Source of the DNA: Clostridia bacterium
Lineage (GTDB): Bacteria > Bacillota > Clostridia > Oscillospirales > Butyricicoccaceae
NCBI GenBank assembly: GCA_017408985.1
Contig: JAFQTO010000001.1
Location: 113,449 to 177,448, forward strand
Direction: 5' to 3'
DNA length: 64,000 nt
Below, in pieces: positions 25,163 to 33,827 of the stretch; position 1 is the stretch's first letter; the number at the start of each line of letters is the position of its first letter. A model generated the notes under the pieces. It was not told the origin of the DNA. It made no database searches and worked only from the letters and a program-made list of their open reading frames with translations. The position numbers and the translations under genes were made by a program.

Positions 25163-26341
25163 TCAGCCAAGAAGTTTTACAACGGCGGCGTTGATCTGCT
25201 CCTGAGTTACGACGCACTTGCTGATAAGCTTGTTGGCGAGGGTATAGTCGGTGCCGTTGACCTGCTTGAACAAAGCATTGACACAGATGAGAACGACGTG
25301 GTCACGGCGCAGACCCGATGACAGCATATCGGAACATTGCTCCTCGGTAAGCAGGCCGATATCGATAGCCAGATCGACCGAAGAGGTATTCCATACAAAG
25401 TCGGGATCGTCACCCGAATCTCTGTAGCCCAACGCTCTCAAAACGAAGGTCAGGAAGGTATATGCATCAGCCACTCCGTACTGGTCAAAGGTGGTGGCAT
25501 CCTTGCCGTTGGTGTAGCCCATTGCGGCGGCGTATGCGATATACTTCTGTCCGTCGACCCAGCCGGTAACGTCGGTAAAGGGCATATTGGTATGATCAAA
25601 CGCCAGCGCTTCGCTCTCCTCACCAAGCAGGCGGATAAGCATAATGATAGCTTCCTGACGGGTGGGCTTTCTGACCAGCTCGTAGCCGGAATCGGTGCCC
25701 TTGAACAAGCCGAGATCACTGAGTATATCGGCGTACTTGACGTACTTGGTCTGATAACCACGCACTACGTATGCGCCGTCCTTGATCATTACCTCGGCAT
25801 CCTCCGATGTTATGATAATGCCGCTCTGGTCGTTGTCAAGTATCATATAGTATATGCCGTCTCTGATCTCAAATCCCGGGGTACGTGTGGAGCCGGTAGT
25901 GACGTTGAGAACCTCGCTGTCGGCGCCGCCGCAGATCTTGGCTGTACCGCTCTTGAGGATAATGCCCGCGCCCGGTCTGCCCGCTATTCTGTCACCCTGA
26001 TAGAGGGAAACGGTCTCGGTCTTGGTCTCCACGACAAGCTCGGGACTCTCGAGGATCTTCTCTATGACCCTGTTGGCAACGGCGTCTGTAAGAACACCCT
26101 CCATTCGGCTGACCGCCGAATGCTTATAAAGCATAAGGGCGTTATCAACGTTATTGAGAGCGTTATCCTTTAATGTATGACCCGACTGATTGGCTTTTGC
26201 AAAAAAGTTGTCCTCAAAATACTGTCTGATAAAGGACAGGCTTATAAGGGATTCACCCTCGGAGCCACCTGCTGCAAAAACGCCGATACACAAGGCCAAC
26301 GAAAGGCAAAGTATCAAAGCTGTGAGTCTGTTATTCTTCAC
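25163..26341 (-). CDS. secreted protein with S-layer homology (SLH) domains
   Basis: The 392-aa protein has a signal peptide (LTALILCLSLALCIGVFAAG, cleavage near residue 24), a middle beta-rich region (about 120-200) and C-terminal SLH-like repeats. The latter include RQEAIIMLIRLLGEE, MPFTDVTGWVDGQKYIAYAAAMGYTNG and a following YTFLTFVLRALGY segment, the usual FxDvxxxxWxxxxixxaxxxGi pattern. SLH domains bind secondary cell-wall polymers, so it is likely held on the cell surface. Translation probably starts at GTG with GAGGTGAAAGA upstream. Confidence 0.85.
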   Translation of the reverse strand: MKNNRLTALILCLSLALCIGVFAAGGSEGESLISLSFIRQYFEDNFFAKANQSGHTLKDNALNNVDNALMLYKHSAVSRMEGVLTDAVANRVIEKILESPELVVETKTETVSLYQGDRIAGRPGAGIILKSGTAKICGGADSEVLNVTTGSTRTPGFEIRDGIYYMILDNDQSGIIITSEDAEVMIKDGAYVVRGYQTKYVKYADILSDLGLFKGTDSGYELVRKPTRQEAIIMLIRLLGEESEALAFDHTNMPFTDVTGWVDGQKYIAYAAAMGYTNGKDATTFDQYGVADAYTFLTFVLRALGYRDSGDDPDFVWNTSSVDLAIDIGLLTEEQCSDMLSSGLRRDHVVLICVNALFKQVNGTDYTLANKLISKCVVTQEQINAAVVKLLG

Positions 26342-26390
26342 TCTTTCACCTCATACAAGAAACGGCATAATTCGACTTATATACTCCTAT

Positions 26391-26419
26391 ATTGTATCAC
26401 ACCATATATGAGATGTCAA
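26391..26419 (-). promoter_or_regulatory. strong sigma-A promoter of the SLH protein gene
   Basis: On the minus strand a perfect TTGACA (26419-26414), 17 nt and TACAAT (26396-26391). Confidence 0.8.
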
Positions 26420-26450
26420 AGTATTGTGTATAATTTATCAAAATAAAAAT

Positions 26451-26489
26451 AAAAAAGTTATTCTTCCGCTTGATAAACGAAAGAATAAC
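26451..26489 (-). terminator. terminator of the SASP gene
   Basis: GTTATTCTT (26457-26465) pairs with AAGAATAAC (26481-26489); on the minus strand it runs into six T residues. Confidence 0.8.
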
Positions 26490-26528
26490 CTTTTATTTTA
26501 TGCCGATGTTACGGCAGTTTGGCAGGTT

Positions 26529-26729
26529 TTACTTCAGGTTGTTTTCTGCCTGCTGAACAAGCTTCTTGACCATCTGGCCGCCGATAGAGCCTGCCTGCTT
26601 GGAAGTCAGATCGCCGTTGTAGCCCTCGTTGAGGGTAACGCCTACTTCGCGTGCAGTTTCCATCTTGAAGTTATGCAGAGCCTGCTTTGCGCTTGCGCTC
26701 ATGTTAGACTTATTGCTGCTATAAGACAT
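26529..26729 (-). CDS. alpha/beta-type small acid-soluble spore protein
   Basis: The 66-aa protein is an alpha/beta SASP, which coats and protects DNA in dormant spores. It contains the germination-protease region KMETAREVGVTL and the DNA-binding signature GDLTSKQAGSIGGQMVKKLV. Length matches the family. ATG follows AAGGAG. The upstream region has a CAGTCA / TGACTG inverted repeat (26757-26775) around CATAATA, which resembles a sigma-G -10 box (CATACTA-like); that promoter is tentative. Confidence 0.97.
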   Translation of the reverse strand: MSYSSNKSNMSASAKQALHNFKMETAREVGVTLNEGYNGDLTSKQAGSIGGQMVKKLVQQAENNLK

Positions 26730-26855
26730 TTTGTTTTCTCCTTTGTTTGAAGTTTACAGTCATATTATGTGACTGATTTTTGAAGATTATTATTGTAAGT
26801 TTTTTCCAGAAAAAAACGCACCGGGCGAAAACCCGGTGCCGAAAAAAATATGTAC

Positions 26856-27263
26856 TTATCTTCTGCGTCTGCCGCCGCTTTTGCGGTCGCTATGGCTCTT
26901 GAGGTCGGAGATACGGCTCTCGCTGCTCTGCATAAAAGCCTTGAGCTTGCTCTCGAAGGGATCTTCCTCCTCTTTGGGAGCGGTCTGACGGGGGCGCTGC
27001 TGGGAAGGCACGGGCCGCTGGGGCTGCTGCTCAACAGCTTTTTTGATAGACAAATTGATACGGTTCGCCTGATCGATGCCAATGACCTTGACTTTGACAG
27101 TCTGTCCCTCGGAAATGTGCTGGCTGATGTCGCTGACAAAGGTATTGGTTATCTCAGAAATATGAACCATACCGCTCTTGCCCGGTGCAAGCTGAACGAA
27201 CGCTCCGAACTTGGTGATACCGGTGACCTTACCCTCATAAATATTGCCGACAACGATCTCCAT
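26856..27263 (-). CDS. yabR: S1 RNA-binding domain protein (YabR/YugI-like)
   Basis: The 135-aa protein has one S1 domain (residues 1-75; VGNIYEGKVTGITKFGAFVQL, GMVHISEI, NRINLSIK) and a disordered Gln/Pro/Arg-rich tail ending GGRRRR. YabR-type proteins sit next to divIC in Bacillus and Clostridia, as here. The exact RNA target is unknown. Confidence 0.88.
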   Translation of the reverse strand: MEIVVGNIYEGKVTGITKFGAFVQLAPGKSGMVHISEITNTFVSDISQHISEGQTVKVKVIGIDQANRINLSIKKAVEQQPQRPVPSQQRPRQTAPKEEEDPFESKLKAFMQSSESRISDLKSHSDRKSGGRRRR

Positions 27264-27290
27264 CAGAAAGATGATCCTCCTACCACTTGC

Positions 27291-27575
27291 TTACTTGCTT
27301 GACTGGTCTATATAAACCTGCTCGCCCGAATATCCGTATCCGAACTTCTCTCTGGCCAGGGATGCAATGTAATCCTCGTCATATCCCGCCTCAAGCATAT
27401 CCTCAAGCTTGTTGTTCTCGGTCTTCTGCTGTTCGACCTGAAGCTTGAGCTGCTCCTGCTCTTGTTTCTTGGCATTGATCTTGATTTGCAGACCCACAAG
27501 CTGCACTGCAGAGTATAGGGCAAAAAGGACTACGAAGAGTTTTATGGCTATGCTAACACGCTTTTTCTTTCTCAT
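27291..27575 (-). CDS. divIC: septum formation initiator DivIC/FtsB family
   Basis: The 94-aa single-pass protein has a basic N-terminus (MRKKKRVSIAIK), one membrane helix (LFVVLFALYSAVQLVGL), then a coiled coil (KKQEQEQLKLQVEQQKTEN) and the FtsB-type ending EKFGYGYSGEQVYID. It takes part in divisome assembly. Its place between yabQ and yabR is the standard Firmicute order. Confidence 0.92.
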   Translation of the reverse strand: MRKKKRVSIAIKLFVVLFALYSAVQLVGLQIKINAKKQEQEQLKLQVEQQKTENNKLEDMLEAGYDEDYIASLAREKFGYGYSGEQVYIDQSSK

Positions 27576-27656
27576 TTCGGCATCCTTTCTTAATTATCAT
27601 CTTATACTCCTTTTTATATTATATTAAACAATATATATTATGTCAACACCAAAATA

Positions 27657-27980
27657 TTACTTTTTGTAATAAAAAACATGCCTGCGTCTCAAAAATCGCT
27701 TGCACAACGAAGAAATACTCACAAAATACAGCAGAACACCCGCACAAGCACCGATAAGCACATAGCTCTCCAGTCTGCCCGTCCCCTCTGTCAGCAGGAA
27801 CAGCACCGATCCTATGAGGCAGACCAGACAGTATACGCCGTCAAATATCCACAATGCGATCTTTTTTCGTCTGAACAGTCTGGCTGTCAGCGTAAACAGA
27901 TCGAATATCAATCCCATCAGCGCTCCGAACAAGGCAGCAAAGACAAATATATTTGTCTGCTGCGCCATATCCATCCCCAT
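27657..27980 (-). CDS. yabQ: spore cortex biosynthesis protein YabQ
   Basis: The 107-aa membrane protein has three hydrophobic segments (FVFAALFGALMGLIFDLF, WIFDGVYCLVCLIGSVLF, YVLIGACAGVLLYFVSI) and the RRKKIALWIFDG word typical of YabQ, needed for cortex formation in Bacillus. It starts 2 nt after the yabP stop. Three in-frame ATGs (codons 1, 3, 5) are possible; none has a clear ribosome binding site, so coupling to yabP is likely. Confidence 0.88.
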   Translation of the reverse strand: MGMDMAQQTNIFVFAALFGALMGLIFDLFTLTARLFRRKKIALWIFDGVYCLVCLIGSVLFLLTEGTGRLESYVLIGACAGVLLYFVSISSLCKRFLRRRHVFYYKK

Positions 27981-27982
27981 AC

Positions 27983-28255
27983 TCAGAAGATCTTAGACCA
28001 GAACGATCCTTCCTTCTGTACTCCCGTATATTCAAATCCGTCTATCCTGCCCGTTACGGCTATCTCCCCGATATCAAGGTTAAGCTTCTCCACGTGCAGT
28101 CCCTCACCCAAAAGGGTCAGTCTCCCCTGCGTGGTGTTCATACTCACCTCACGCTCGTCAAAGCTTATCACCTCACACACGCCCGAAATATTTGCGCGCT
28201 CGCGGTTTTCCACGATTATATTGTTCCTGCCTTTTTCCATAGAGATGTCAGACAT
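27983..28255 (-). CDS. yabP: sporulation protein YabP
   Basis: The 90-aa protein has the YabP/YqfC fold pattern: NNIIVENRERANISGVCEV, then TTQGRLTLLGEGLHVEKLNL and a final GRIDGFEYTG. YabP is made in the mother cell and needed for cortex and coat assembly. GGGGAGG precedes ATG. Confidence 0.93.
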   Translation of the reverse strand: MSDISMEKGRNNIIVENRERANISGVCEVISFDEREVSMNTTQGRLTLLGEGLHVEKLNLDIGEIAVTGRIDGFEYTGVQKEGSFWSKIF

Positions 28256-28307
28256 AATAAAACCTCCCCTTATTATTCATAGAATATATATGGGGAGGTC
28301 AAATATT

Positions 28308-28553
28308 TTATTCTGATATTTCCTCATACATCAGCGCGGCATTCTCTTTTGTGGTGTGCTCGCTGATATCAAGAACCCTGACATTGAGGCGTCTTGTTCC
28401 AAAAGATACCGAAATTACGTCTCCAACCTTGACTCTGTAAGAGGATTTGGCAGGTTTCCCGTTTACCTCAACACGCTCCGCATCGCAGGCATCGTTTGCC
28501 ACAGTGCGTCTTTTTATCAGTCTGGCGGTCTTGAGGTATTTATCCAATCGCAT
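28308..28553 (-). CDS. rqcP: S4-domain protein RqcP (YabO)
   Basis: The 81-aa S4 RNA-binding protein (MRLDKYLKTARLIKRRTVA ... VEVNGKPAKSSYRVKVGD) matches RqcP, a factor in ribosome-associated quality control that works with RqcH in C-terminal tailing. It starts 2 nt after the HU stop, so the two are co-translated. Confidence 0.92.
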   Translation of the reverse strand: MRLDKYLKTARLIKRRTVANDACDAERVEVNGKPAKSSYRVKVGDVISVSFGTRRLNVRVLDISEHTTKENAALMYEEISE

Positions 28554-28555
28554 AG

Positions 28556-28831
28556 TTATTTGGCGACTTCGTCCTTGAGGCCCTTGCCTGCCTTGAATAC
28601 GGGATACTTAACAGCGTCGATCTTGATGCTTTCGCCGGTCTTGGGGTTACGGCCTACGCGCTCTGCACGGGACTTGACTTCGAAAGAGCCAAAGCCGATC
28701 AGCTGGACCTTGCCGCCCTTGATGAGTTCTTCTGCGATAGCCTCAAACGTTGCGGTAACTGCACACTCTGCATCCTTTTTCTTCATTGCGCACTTTTCTG
28801 CTACTGCTGCGATAAGTTCTGTTTTGTTCAT
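28556..28831 (-). CDS. hup: nucleoid protein HU
   Basis: The 91-aa protein is a bacterial HU: MNKTELIAAVAEK, the conserved GFGSFEV beta turn and the DNA-binding arm RVGRNPKTGESIKI, then VKYPVFKAGKGLK. It is placed between mazG and rqcP, the order seen in many Clostridia. AGGAGGAC lies upstream of ATG. Confidence 0.97.
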   Translation of the reverse strand: MNKTELIAAVAEKCAMKKKDAECAVTATFEAIAEELIKGGKVQLIGFGSFEVKSRAERVGRNPKTGESIKIDAVKYPVFKAGKGLKDEVAK

Positions 28832-28860
28832 TTTCTTGTCCTCCTATAATAATATTTTCC

Positions 28861-29511
28861 TCATTTTTTCTGCGCTTTTTCCGCCTCATTGAAGCGGGCG
28901 ATAAAGCGGTTGGTCGCATCCGCAAGAGCCTTCTCGGGGTCAACGCCCTGCGCTCTTGCCTGAGCGACGAGATCAAAAAGTCTGTCACCGATATCATCAG
29001 TATCGCACTTGCAGTCTATATCTATACCTGATTTGGCGGCTTTTTTCTGCACCTTCTCGGCATAGATAAGGGCGGGCAGGGTTTTGGCTATCTGGTCGAT
29101 ACTCTCAGATGCGGTTTTCTGCTGTTTTTCCTTCTTTTTGACCTCTTCCCACATTTCCAACACCTGCTCGGAAGTCTCCAGCTTTCTGTCGCCGAAAATA
29201 TGCGGATGGCGGTGAATGAGCTTTTTGGACACGCCGTCGCAGACGTCCTCTATATTGAACGCGCCTCTGTCGCAGGCTATCTGTGCGTGGAATACTACCT
29301 GCAGCAGCACGTCGCCCAGCTCTTCGCACAGCAGACGGTCATCTGAAATGTCGATAGCCTCACAGGCTTCGTACACTTCCTCAATGAAATTGCGGCGGAT
29401 AGACTCGTGGGTCTGTTCTCCGTCCCACGGACAGCCTCCCGGAGCACGCAATATGCGCATAATGTCCAAAAGATCCTCAAAATCATACCTTTTCTTGTTA
29501 CAATCTAACAT
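28861..29511 (-). CDS. mazG: nucleoside triphosphate pyrophosphohydrolase MazG
   Basis: The 216-aa protein has the MazG motifs LRAPGGCPWDGEQTHESI and NFIEEVYEACEAI (EExxE metal site), then a second weaker domain from EKVQKKAAKSGI. It hydrolyses NTPs or dNTPs to monophosphates and pyrophosphate. It equals the C-terminal part of Bacillus YabN; the N-terminal SAM-methylase domain is absent. The start MLDCNKK follows TTGGAG; an in-frame ATG further upstream has no ribosome binding site. Confidence 0.92.
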   Translation of the reverse strand: MLDCNKKRYDFEDLLDIMRILRAPGGCPWDGEQTHESIRRNFIEEVYEACEAIDISDDRLLCEELGDVLLQVVFHAQIACDRGAFNIEDVCDGVSKKLIHRHPHIFGDRKLETSEQVLEMWEEVKKKEKQQKTASESIDQIAKTLPALIYAEKVQKKAAKSGIDIDCKCDTDDIGDRLFDLVAQARAQGVDPEKALADATNRFIARFNEAEKAQKK

Positions 29512-29547
29512 ACTTTTTACTCCAATGCAAGTACCTTTTAAGCAATT

Positions 29548-29575
29548 TTTATATTTTTTTAGCATCAACTGTCAA
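29548..29575 (-). promoter_or_regulatory. promoter of the mazG-hup-rqcP group
   Basis: On the minus strand TTGACA (29575-29570), 16 nt and TATAAA (29553-29548), about 37 bp before mazG. Confidence 0.65.
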
Positions 29576-29608
29576 AAAAATCAACACTTTTAACAAAACC
29601 GCATAATA

Positions 29609-31231
29609 TCAGTCAAGCTTAAGCAGGGCTGCTATTTTTTTGCCCTTGGGAAGCATAAGCACATCTTCTTTGGGCAGGGCTTTGAGCACGATAAGCATAA
29701 GCGCGTATATAACGGCGGAAAGTGCGACCGTAAGCAGTACGGCAACCGAATGCATCATAAATCCACCCGAGAATATTGCCGACAAAGGCGAATATACAAG
29801 CCACGCAAACACGCCCATAACAGCCGATGCCGCAAGGGGCTTTAAGAACACCTTGACGGGTGAAAATCTGACTATACGCATCCTAATATAAATAAGATTG
29901 AGTATCATAATAACGCCGTAGCACAGACAGGTACCTATAGGTGCGCCGTTGATATTGATGCCCGGAGTTCCGACAAGCACGTAATTGGTAACCAGCTTAA
30001 TGATGCCGCCTACGGTGACGGTCACGACCGGTACCCATATCTTGCCGCTGCCCTGCAGCACGGCATTGGTAACGCTGACCATAGCCACCAGAAATACGGC
30101 GGGTGTCAGATAGACCAAAAGCGGAGATGCTTCTATAGCGTCGGCAAGCTTATTATAATAAAGCATAGACAGAATGGGCTGAGAAAGCACCGCAAGACCT
30201 ACCGCGCAGGGAAATGCAAGCAGGCTGGTGAGGCGGAAGGCACTCTCGGTGAGGGCACGGGCTTTTTTCTCCTCAAAAACTGCAAGCGCCGCAGATATAC
30301 CCGGGATAACGCTGATACCTATGGCAACGACAATGGTCTGGGGCATATTGAAAAGCTTGGACGCCATACCGTACACACCGTACAGGTGGTTCGCCGCCAC
30401 GTCTGTCATCAGACATCCGTCCTGCAGACGCCTGAGGACCACAAAGGTATCTATAAGATTGGTTATGCTCAGCACCGATGCGCCGATAGTGATGGGCAGA
30501 GAGAGGGCAAGGAGCTTTTTGAGGATGGTGCCGTAAGTCAAGCCATTTTCGGGCGCTGTGCTGACGGGCATTTCCTCTCTGTCCGATCTTTTGTCGCGGA
30601 GTCTGACAAAAACCAGATAGGCCGTACTGAGCACGGTACCCAGAGTAACGCCGCCTATAGCGCCTGCAACGACGATCTCAAGACCGTATCCTTTTTTCAT
30701 AAAGTAGTATGCAAAGCCAAGTCCGAATACAAGCTTGCCCAGTGCCTCAATGACCTGAGATACTGCGGTGGGAACCATATTCGAGGTGCCCTGATAATAT
30801 CCGCGTATTGCCGAAACGATGCACATAAAGAATATCGTAGGCGCGATCACTATGACCGACTCTCTTGCGGCGGCATTCTTGGCAATAGACACAAATCCGT
30901 CGGCAAACACGATCATGGCAAGCGAAAAGACCAAACCGATAGCCGAGAATGAGCTGAGGGCAACGCTTCCTATCCTGCGTGCTTCACTATGTCTGCCGAG
31001 GGCGATGGATTCGGCGACCATCTTGGACACGGCAACCGGCAGCGCCGCAGTGGAAATGGTAAGCATCGCGGTATATATGTAGTACGCGACGTTATAGATG
31101 CCCGTACCGTCGGCGCCGTAAAGATTGGTCAGCGGGATGGTAAAAAACGCTCCGATGACCTTGACTATGATACTGGACAGCATAAGCACGAACGTGCTCT
31201 CGAAAAATCCTGTGGATCTGTTCTTTTTCAA
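29609..31231 (-). CDS. spoVB: SpoVB/YabM-type lipid flippase (MOP superfamily)
   Basis: The 540-aa protein has about 14 hydrophobic segments and the SpoVB-like start SSIIVKVIGAFFTIPLTNLYGADGTGIYNVAYYIY. Relatives flip lipid-linked precursors; SpoVB is needed for spore cortex and YabM is its paralogue upstream of yabN. The position before mazG copies the Bacillus yabM-yabN order. Choosing between SpoVB and YabM is not possible from sequence alone. Confidence 0.85.
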   Translation of the reverse strand: MKKNRSTGFFESTFVLMLSSIIVKVIGAFFTIPLTNLYGADGTGIYNVAYYIYTAMLTISTAALPVAVSKMVAESIALGRHSEARRIGSVALSSFSAIGLVFSLAMIVFADGFVSIAKNAAARESVIVIAPTIFFMCIVSAIRGYYQGTSNMVPTAVSQVIEALGKLVFGLGFAYYFMKKGYGLEIVVAGAIGGVTLGTVLSTAYLVFVRLRDKRSDREEMPVSTAPENGLTYGTILKKLLALSLPITIGASVLSITNLIDTFVVLRRLQDGCLMTDVAANHLYGVYGMASKLFNMPQTIVVAIGISVIPGISAALAVFEEKKARALTESAFRLTSLLAFPCAVGLAVLSQPILSMLYYNKLADAIEASPLLVYLTPAVFLVAMVSVTNAVLQGSGKIWVPVVTVTVGGIIKLVTNYVLVGTPGININGAPIGTCLCYGVIMILNLIYIRMRIVRFSPVKVFLKPLAASAVMGVFAWLVYSPLSAIFSGGFMMHSVAVLLTVALSAVIYALMLIVLKALPKEDVLMLPKGKKIAALLKLD

Positions 31232-31252
31232 TTCTGCACCGCCTTGAAACTG

Positions 31253-32569
31253 TTATCTGTGTATTCCGAAAACTCTGGGCATAACGTAGCCGTACAAGCG
31301 GCTCTTGATCTTATCCATATCTATGGTGATGAACTCACCGTTCTCATACAGCACTTTGCCGCGCACCATCGTCATACATACGTCTCTGCCGCTTGCCGAA
31401 TACACCACGGTGGACAGAGGGTTATGTACGGGGGTCAGCTGAGGCACGTCAAGATCGATCATTGCCATACTTGCATCAAATCCGACCTTGATCAGTCCCA
31501 GACTGTTCTCTCTGCCCTGCGCATATGCACCTGCCGTTGTGGCAAGTGACAATGCTTGACAGGCATTGACGCACTTTGGATCAAGTGTGGTGCCCTTTTG
31601 CAGGAGGGCACACAGCTTCATCTCCTCAAACATATCGTGGCTGTTATTGGAGCATACGCCGTCGGTACCCAACGCCACGTTGACACCGCGTGAAAGCATA
31701 TCCGATACTCTGGCTATGCCGCTGGCAAGCTTAAGATTGCTGACCGGATTATGGGCGACGGTAACTCCCTTGTCGCGCAGTATGTCCATATCCTCCAGAG
31801 TCAGCCATACGCAGTGTGCCGCCGTTGTGCGGGTATCGAATACGCCCGCATCGCACAGCACGCGCGCGGGAGTCTTGCCGTATTTTTGGATGCAGCTGTC
31901 GTGCTCGAATTTGGTCTCGGACAGATGCAGCTGCATATTGAGTCCGTACTGCTTGGCATAGTCTGCATAATCACGCCACACACGCTCAAAGCTCGTATAT
32001 TCGGCGTGTATGCCCGAATCAAGCTTAATCCTGCCGTTGTCGATATTATGCCAGTCGCGCCGCAGCTGCTCCATCTGGATATATGAGTTATCTTTCTCCA
32101 TTCTGTAGCCGTCACGGTCAAAGACGAGTGCGGCATTGGTGATATTGGCGTATATTCCCGTCTCATAGGCGGCTTTTGCCACGGCAGGGATATACATATA
32201 CATATCGGTGATGGATACCGTACCCGTTCTTATCATCTCGGCAATTGCCAGCTGTGTGCCGACATAGACACATTCCTCGTCCAGCTTTGCCTCCGCGGGG
32301 AACACGTAATTATGCAGCCAATCCTGCAGATTGTGGTCATCGGCATATCCGCGCAGGACAGACATAGCCGCATGAGTATGAGTATTGACAAGACCGGGGA
32401 TAAGCGCCTTGTCGGTGCCGTCTATCACTCTTGCGGCGATATCCTGCGTCTCGGTCTGAGACAGATATGCTATCTTGCCGTCCCTGACACCTACGTATGC
32501 GTTAGCGATAACGGGACAGTCCACTTCGGGATTGACCACACAGATATTCTTAAACAGTATGTCAAACAT
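31253..32569 (-). CDS. mtaD: 5-methylthioadenosine/S-adenosylhomocysteine deaminase
   Basis: The 438-aa amidohydrolase has NTHTHAAMSVLRGYADD near residue 62 (HxH), MQLHLSETKFE near 205, HCVWLT near 244 and the catalytic LGTDGVCSNNSHD near 302. It deaminates methylthioadenosine and S-adenosylhomocysteine, or related adenosines. It starts 3 nt after punA, so deamination and phosphorolysis of purine nucleosides are co-encoded. Confidence 0.92.
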   Translation of the reverse strand: MFDILFKNICVVNPEVDCPVIANAYVGVRDGKIAYLSQTETQDIAARVIDGTDKALIPGLVNTHTHAAMSVLRGYADDHNLQDWLHNYVFPAEAKLDEECVYVGTQLAIAEMIRTGTVSITDMYMYIPAVAKAAYETGIYANITNAALVFDRDGYRMEKDNSYIQMEQLRRDWHNIDNGRIKLDSGIHAEYTSFERVWRDYADYAKQYGLNMQLHLSETKFEHDSCIQKYGKTPARVLCDAGVFDTRTTAAHCVWLTLEDMDILRDKGVTVAHNPVSNLKLASGIARVSDMLSRGVNVALGTDGVCSNNSHDMFEEMKLCALLQKGTTLDPKCVNACQALSLATTAGAYAQGRENSLGLIKVGFDASMAMIDLDVPQLTPVHNPLSTVVYSASGRDVCMTMVRGKVLYENGEFITIDMDKIKSRLYGYVMPRVFGIHR

Positions 32570-32572
32570 AAT

Positions 32573-33391
32573 TCACCTCAGATAGGGCACGCAGGCTCTG
32601 ACAAGGGCCGAAAAACCGTCTTTGGCTTTTTCGGCGGCTTCAAGCACGTCAACACCGTCCAGCACGGAGTCGGGGATTATTCCCGCTGCCATATTGGTCA
32701 TAAGAGAGATACCCAGCACCTTCATACCGCAATGTGCGGCAACGGTAGCCTCGAACACCGTGGACATACCTACGGCATCACCGCCCAGAACGCTGATGGC
32801 TCTGATCTCGGCGGGAGTCTCAAACTGAGGCCCCGCACAGTAAAAATACACGCCCTCACGAAGCTCTATGCCCATTTCTTTGGCTTTGGACTTTGCCGTC
32901 TCGCGCAAAGATTTTGTATACACGTTGGACATATCGCAGAAACGGGGCCCGAACTCGGGCAGATTTGCGCCCGTAAGGGGGCTTGTGCCCATAAATCTGA
33001 TATGGTCGGAGATAAGCATCAGATCCCCCACCGAATAACTGCGGTTGACCGCGCCTGCGGCATTGGTAACGATCATGGCGTTGACGCCCAGCAGCTTTGC
33101 AACGCGAACGGGATAGGAGACCTCCTGAGGTGTATATCCCTCGTAGCAGTGCATTCTGCCGTGCATGACCATAACGCACACACCCTCAAGTTTGCCGACT
33201 ACGAGCTTACCTGCGTGTCCGTCCACCGTAGAGACCCTGAGGTGAGGAATATCTGAGTAGGGTATGGATACACCGTCCTCTATCTCTTCAGCCATAAAAC
33301 CGAGACCCGAACCGAGTATCATAAGGATCTCAGGCTGTCTGTCGCCTATAAGCTCCCTGATATATCGGGCGCTTTCTGTGTATCTCTCCAT
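32573..33391 (-). CDS. punA: purine-nucleoside phosphorylase (trimeric PNP family)
   Basis: The 272-aa enzyme has the phosphate loop ILMILGSGLGFM near residue 25, MVMHGRMHCYEGY near 76, TNAAGAV near 109 and GPQFETPAEIRA with GMSTVFEATVA for base and ribose binding. It splits inosine and guanosine (possibly methylthioinosine) with phosphate. It heads the punA-mtaD-spoVB segment with 22 bp after the zinc-ribbon gene. Confidence 0.95.
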   Translation of the reverse strand: MERYTESARYIRELIGDRQPEILMILGSGLGFMAEEIEDGVSIPYSDIPHLRVSTVDGHAGKLVVGKLEGVCVMVMHGRMHCYEGYTPQEVSYPVRVAKLLGVNAMIVTNAAGAVNRSYSVGDLMLISDHIRFMGTSPLTGANLPEFGPRFCDMSNVYTKSLRETAKSKAKEMGIELREGVYFYCAGPQFETPAEIRAISVLGGDAVGMSTVFEATVAAHCGMKVLGISLMTNMAAGIIPDSVLDGVDVLEAAEKAKDGFSALVRACVPYLR

Positions 33392-33413
33392 TGTTTCACC
33401 CCAAAAAGTCTGT

Positions 33414-33806
33414 TCAGAACTTGTATCCGCAGGCGCTGCAGAATGCGTCTTCTTTTTTGCAATCCTTGCCGCACTCGGGACATTCGGTGAAGAGCTTGCG
33501 GTATGCGATCTGTTTTTTGTTGGCTTCTATCTTGGCAAACTTCTCATCGATGAGCGCTATCCTGGCGGTGATGCACTCGGGGTCTATATCCTCGCCCTCG
33601 TGGGTAAGATAGACAAGTCTGCCGATCTCACGATAGAGCATCTCGATATCGGTATTAAGATCAAAATTGATAAGGGTCAGTTTGGTGGTCTCCAGCGCTT
33701 CCCCGGCCTTTTTTGTTGCTGCATTGGCGGCACTTTCGGCGGCTCTGCCTGCGGCACAGGCGGTGATCTTTACTTTTTCCAGAACCTCTTTGACTTTTGC
33801 TTCCAT
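33414..33806 (-). CDS. zinc-ribbon protein of unknown function
   Basis: The 130-aa protein has an Ala/Glu/Lys-rich helical N-terminus, a middle helix pair (LNTDIEMLYREIGRLVYL) and a C-terminal zinc ribbon CPECGKDCKKEDAFCSACG. There is no membrane helix. Such proteins are frequent in Clostridia; no function is known. It follows hemZ by 21 bp. Confidence 0.8.
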   Translation of the reverse strand: MEAKVKEVLEKVKITACAAGRAAESAANAATKKAGEALETTKLTLINFDLNTDIEMLYREIGRLVYLTHEGEDIDPECITARIALIDEKFAKIEANKKQIAYRKLFTECPECGKDCKKEDAFCSACGYKF

Positions 33807-33827
33807 ATTGCGCTCTCCTTTCGCTTA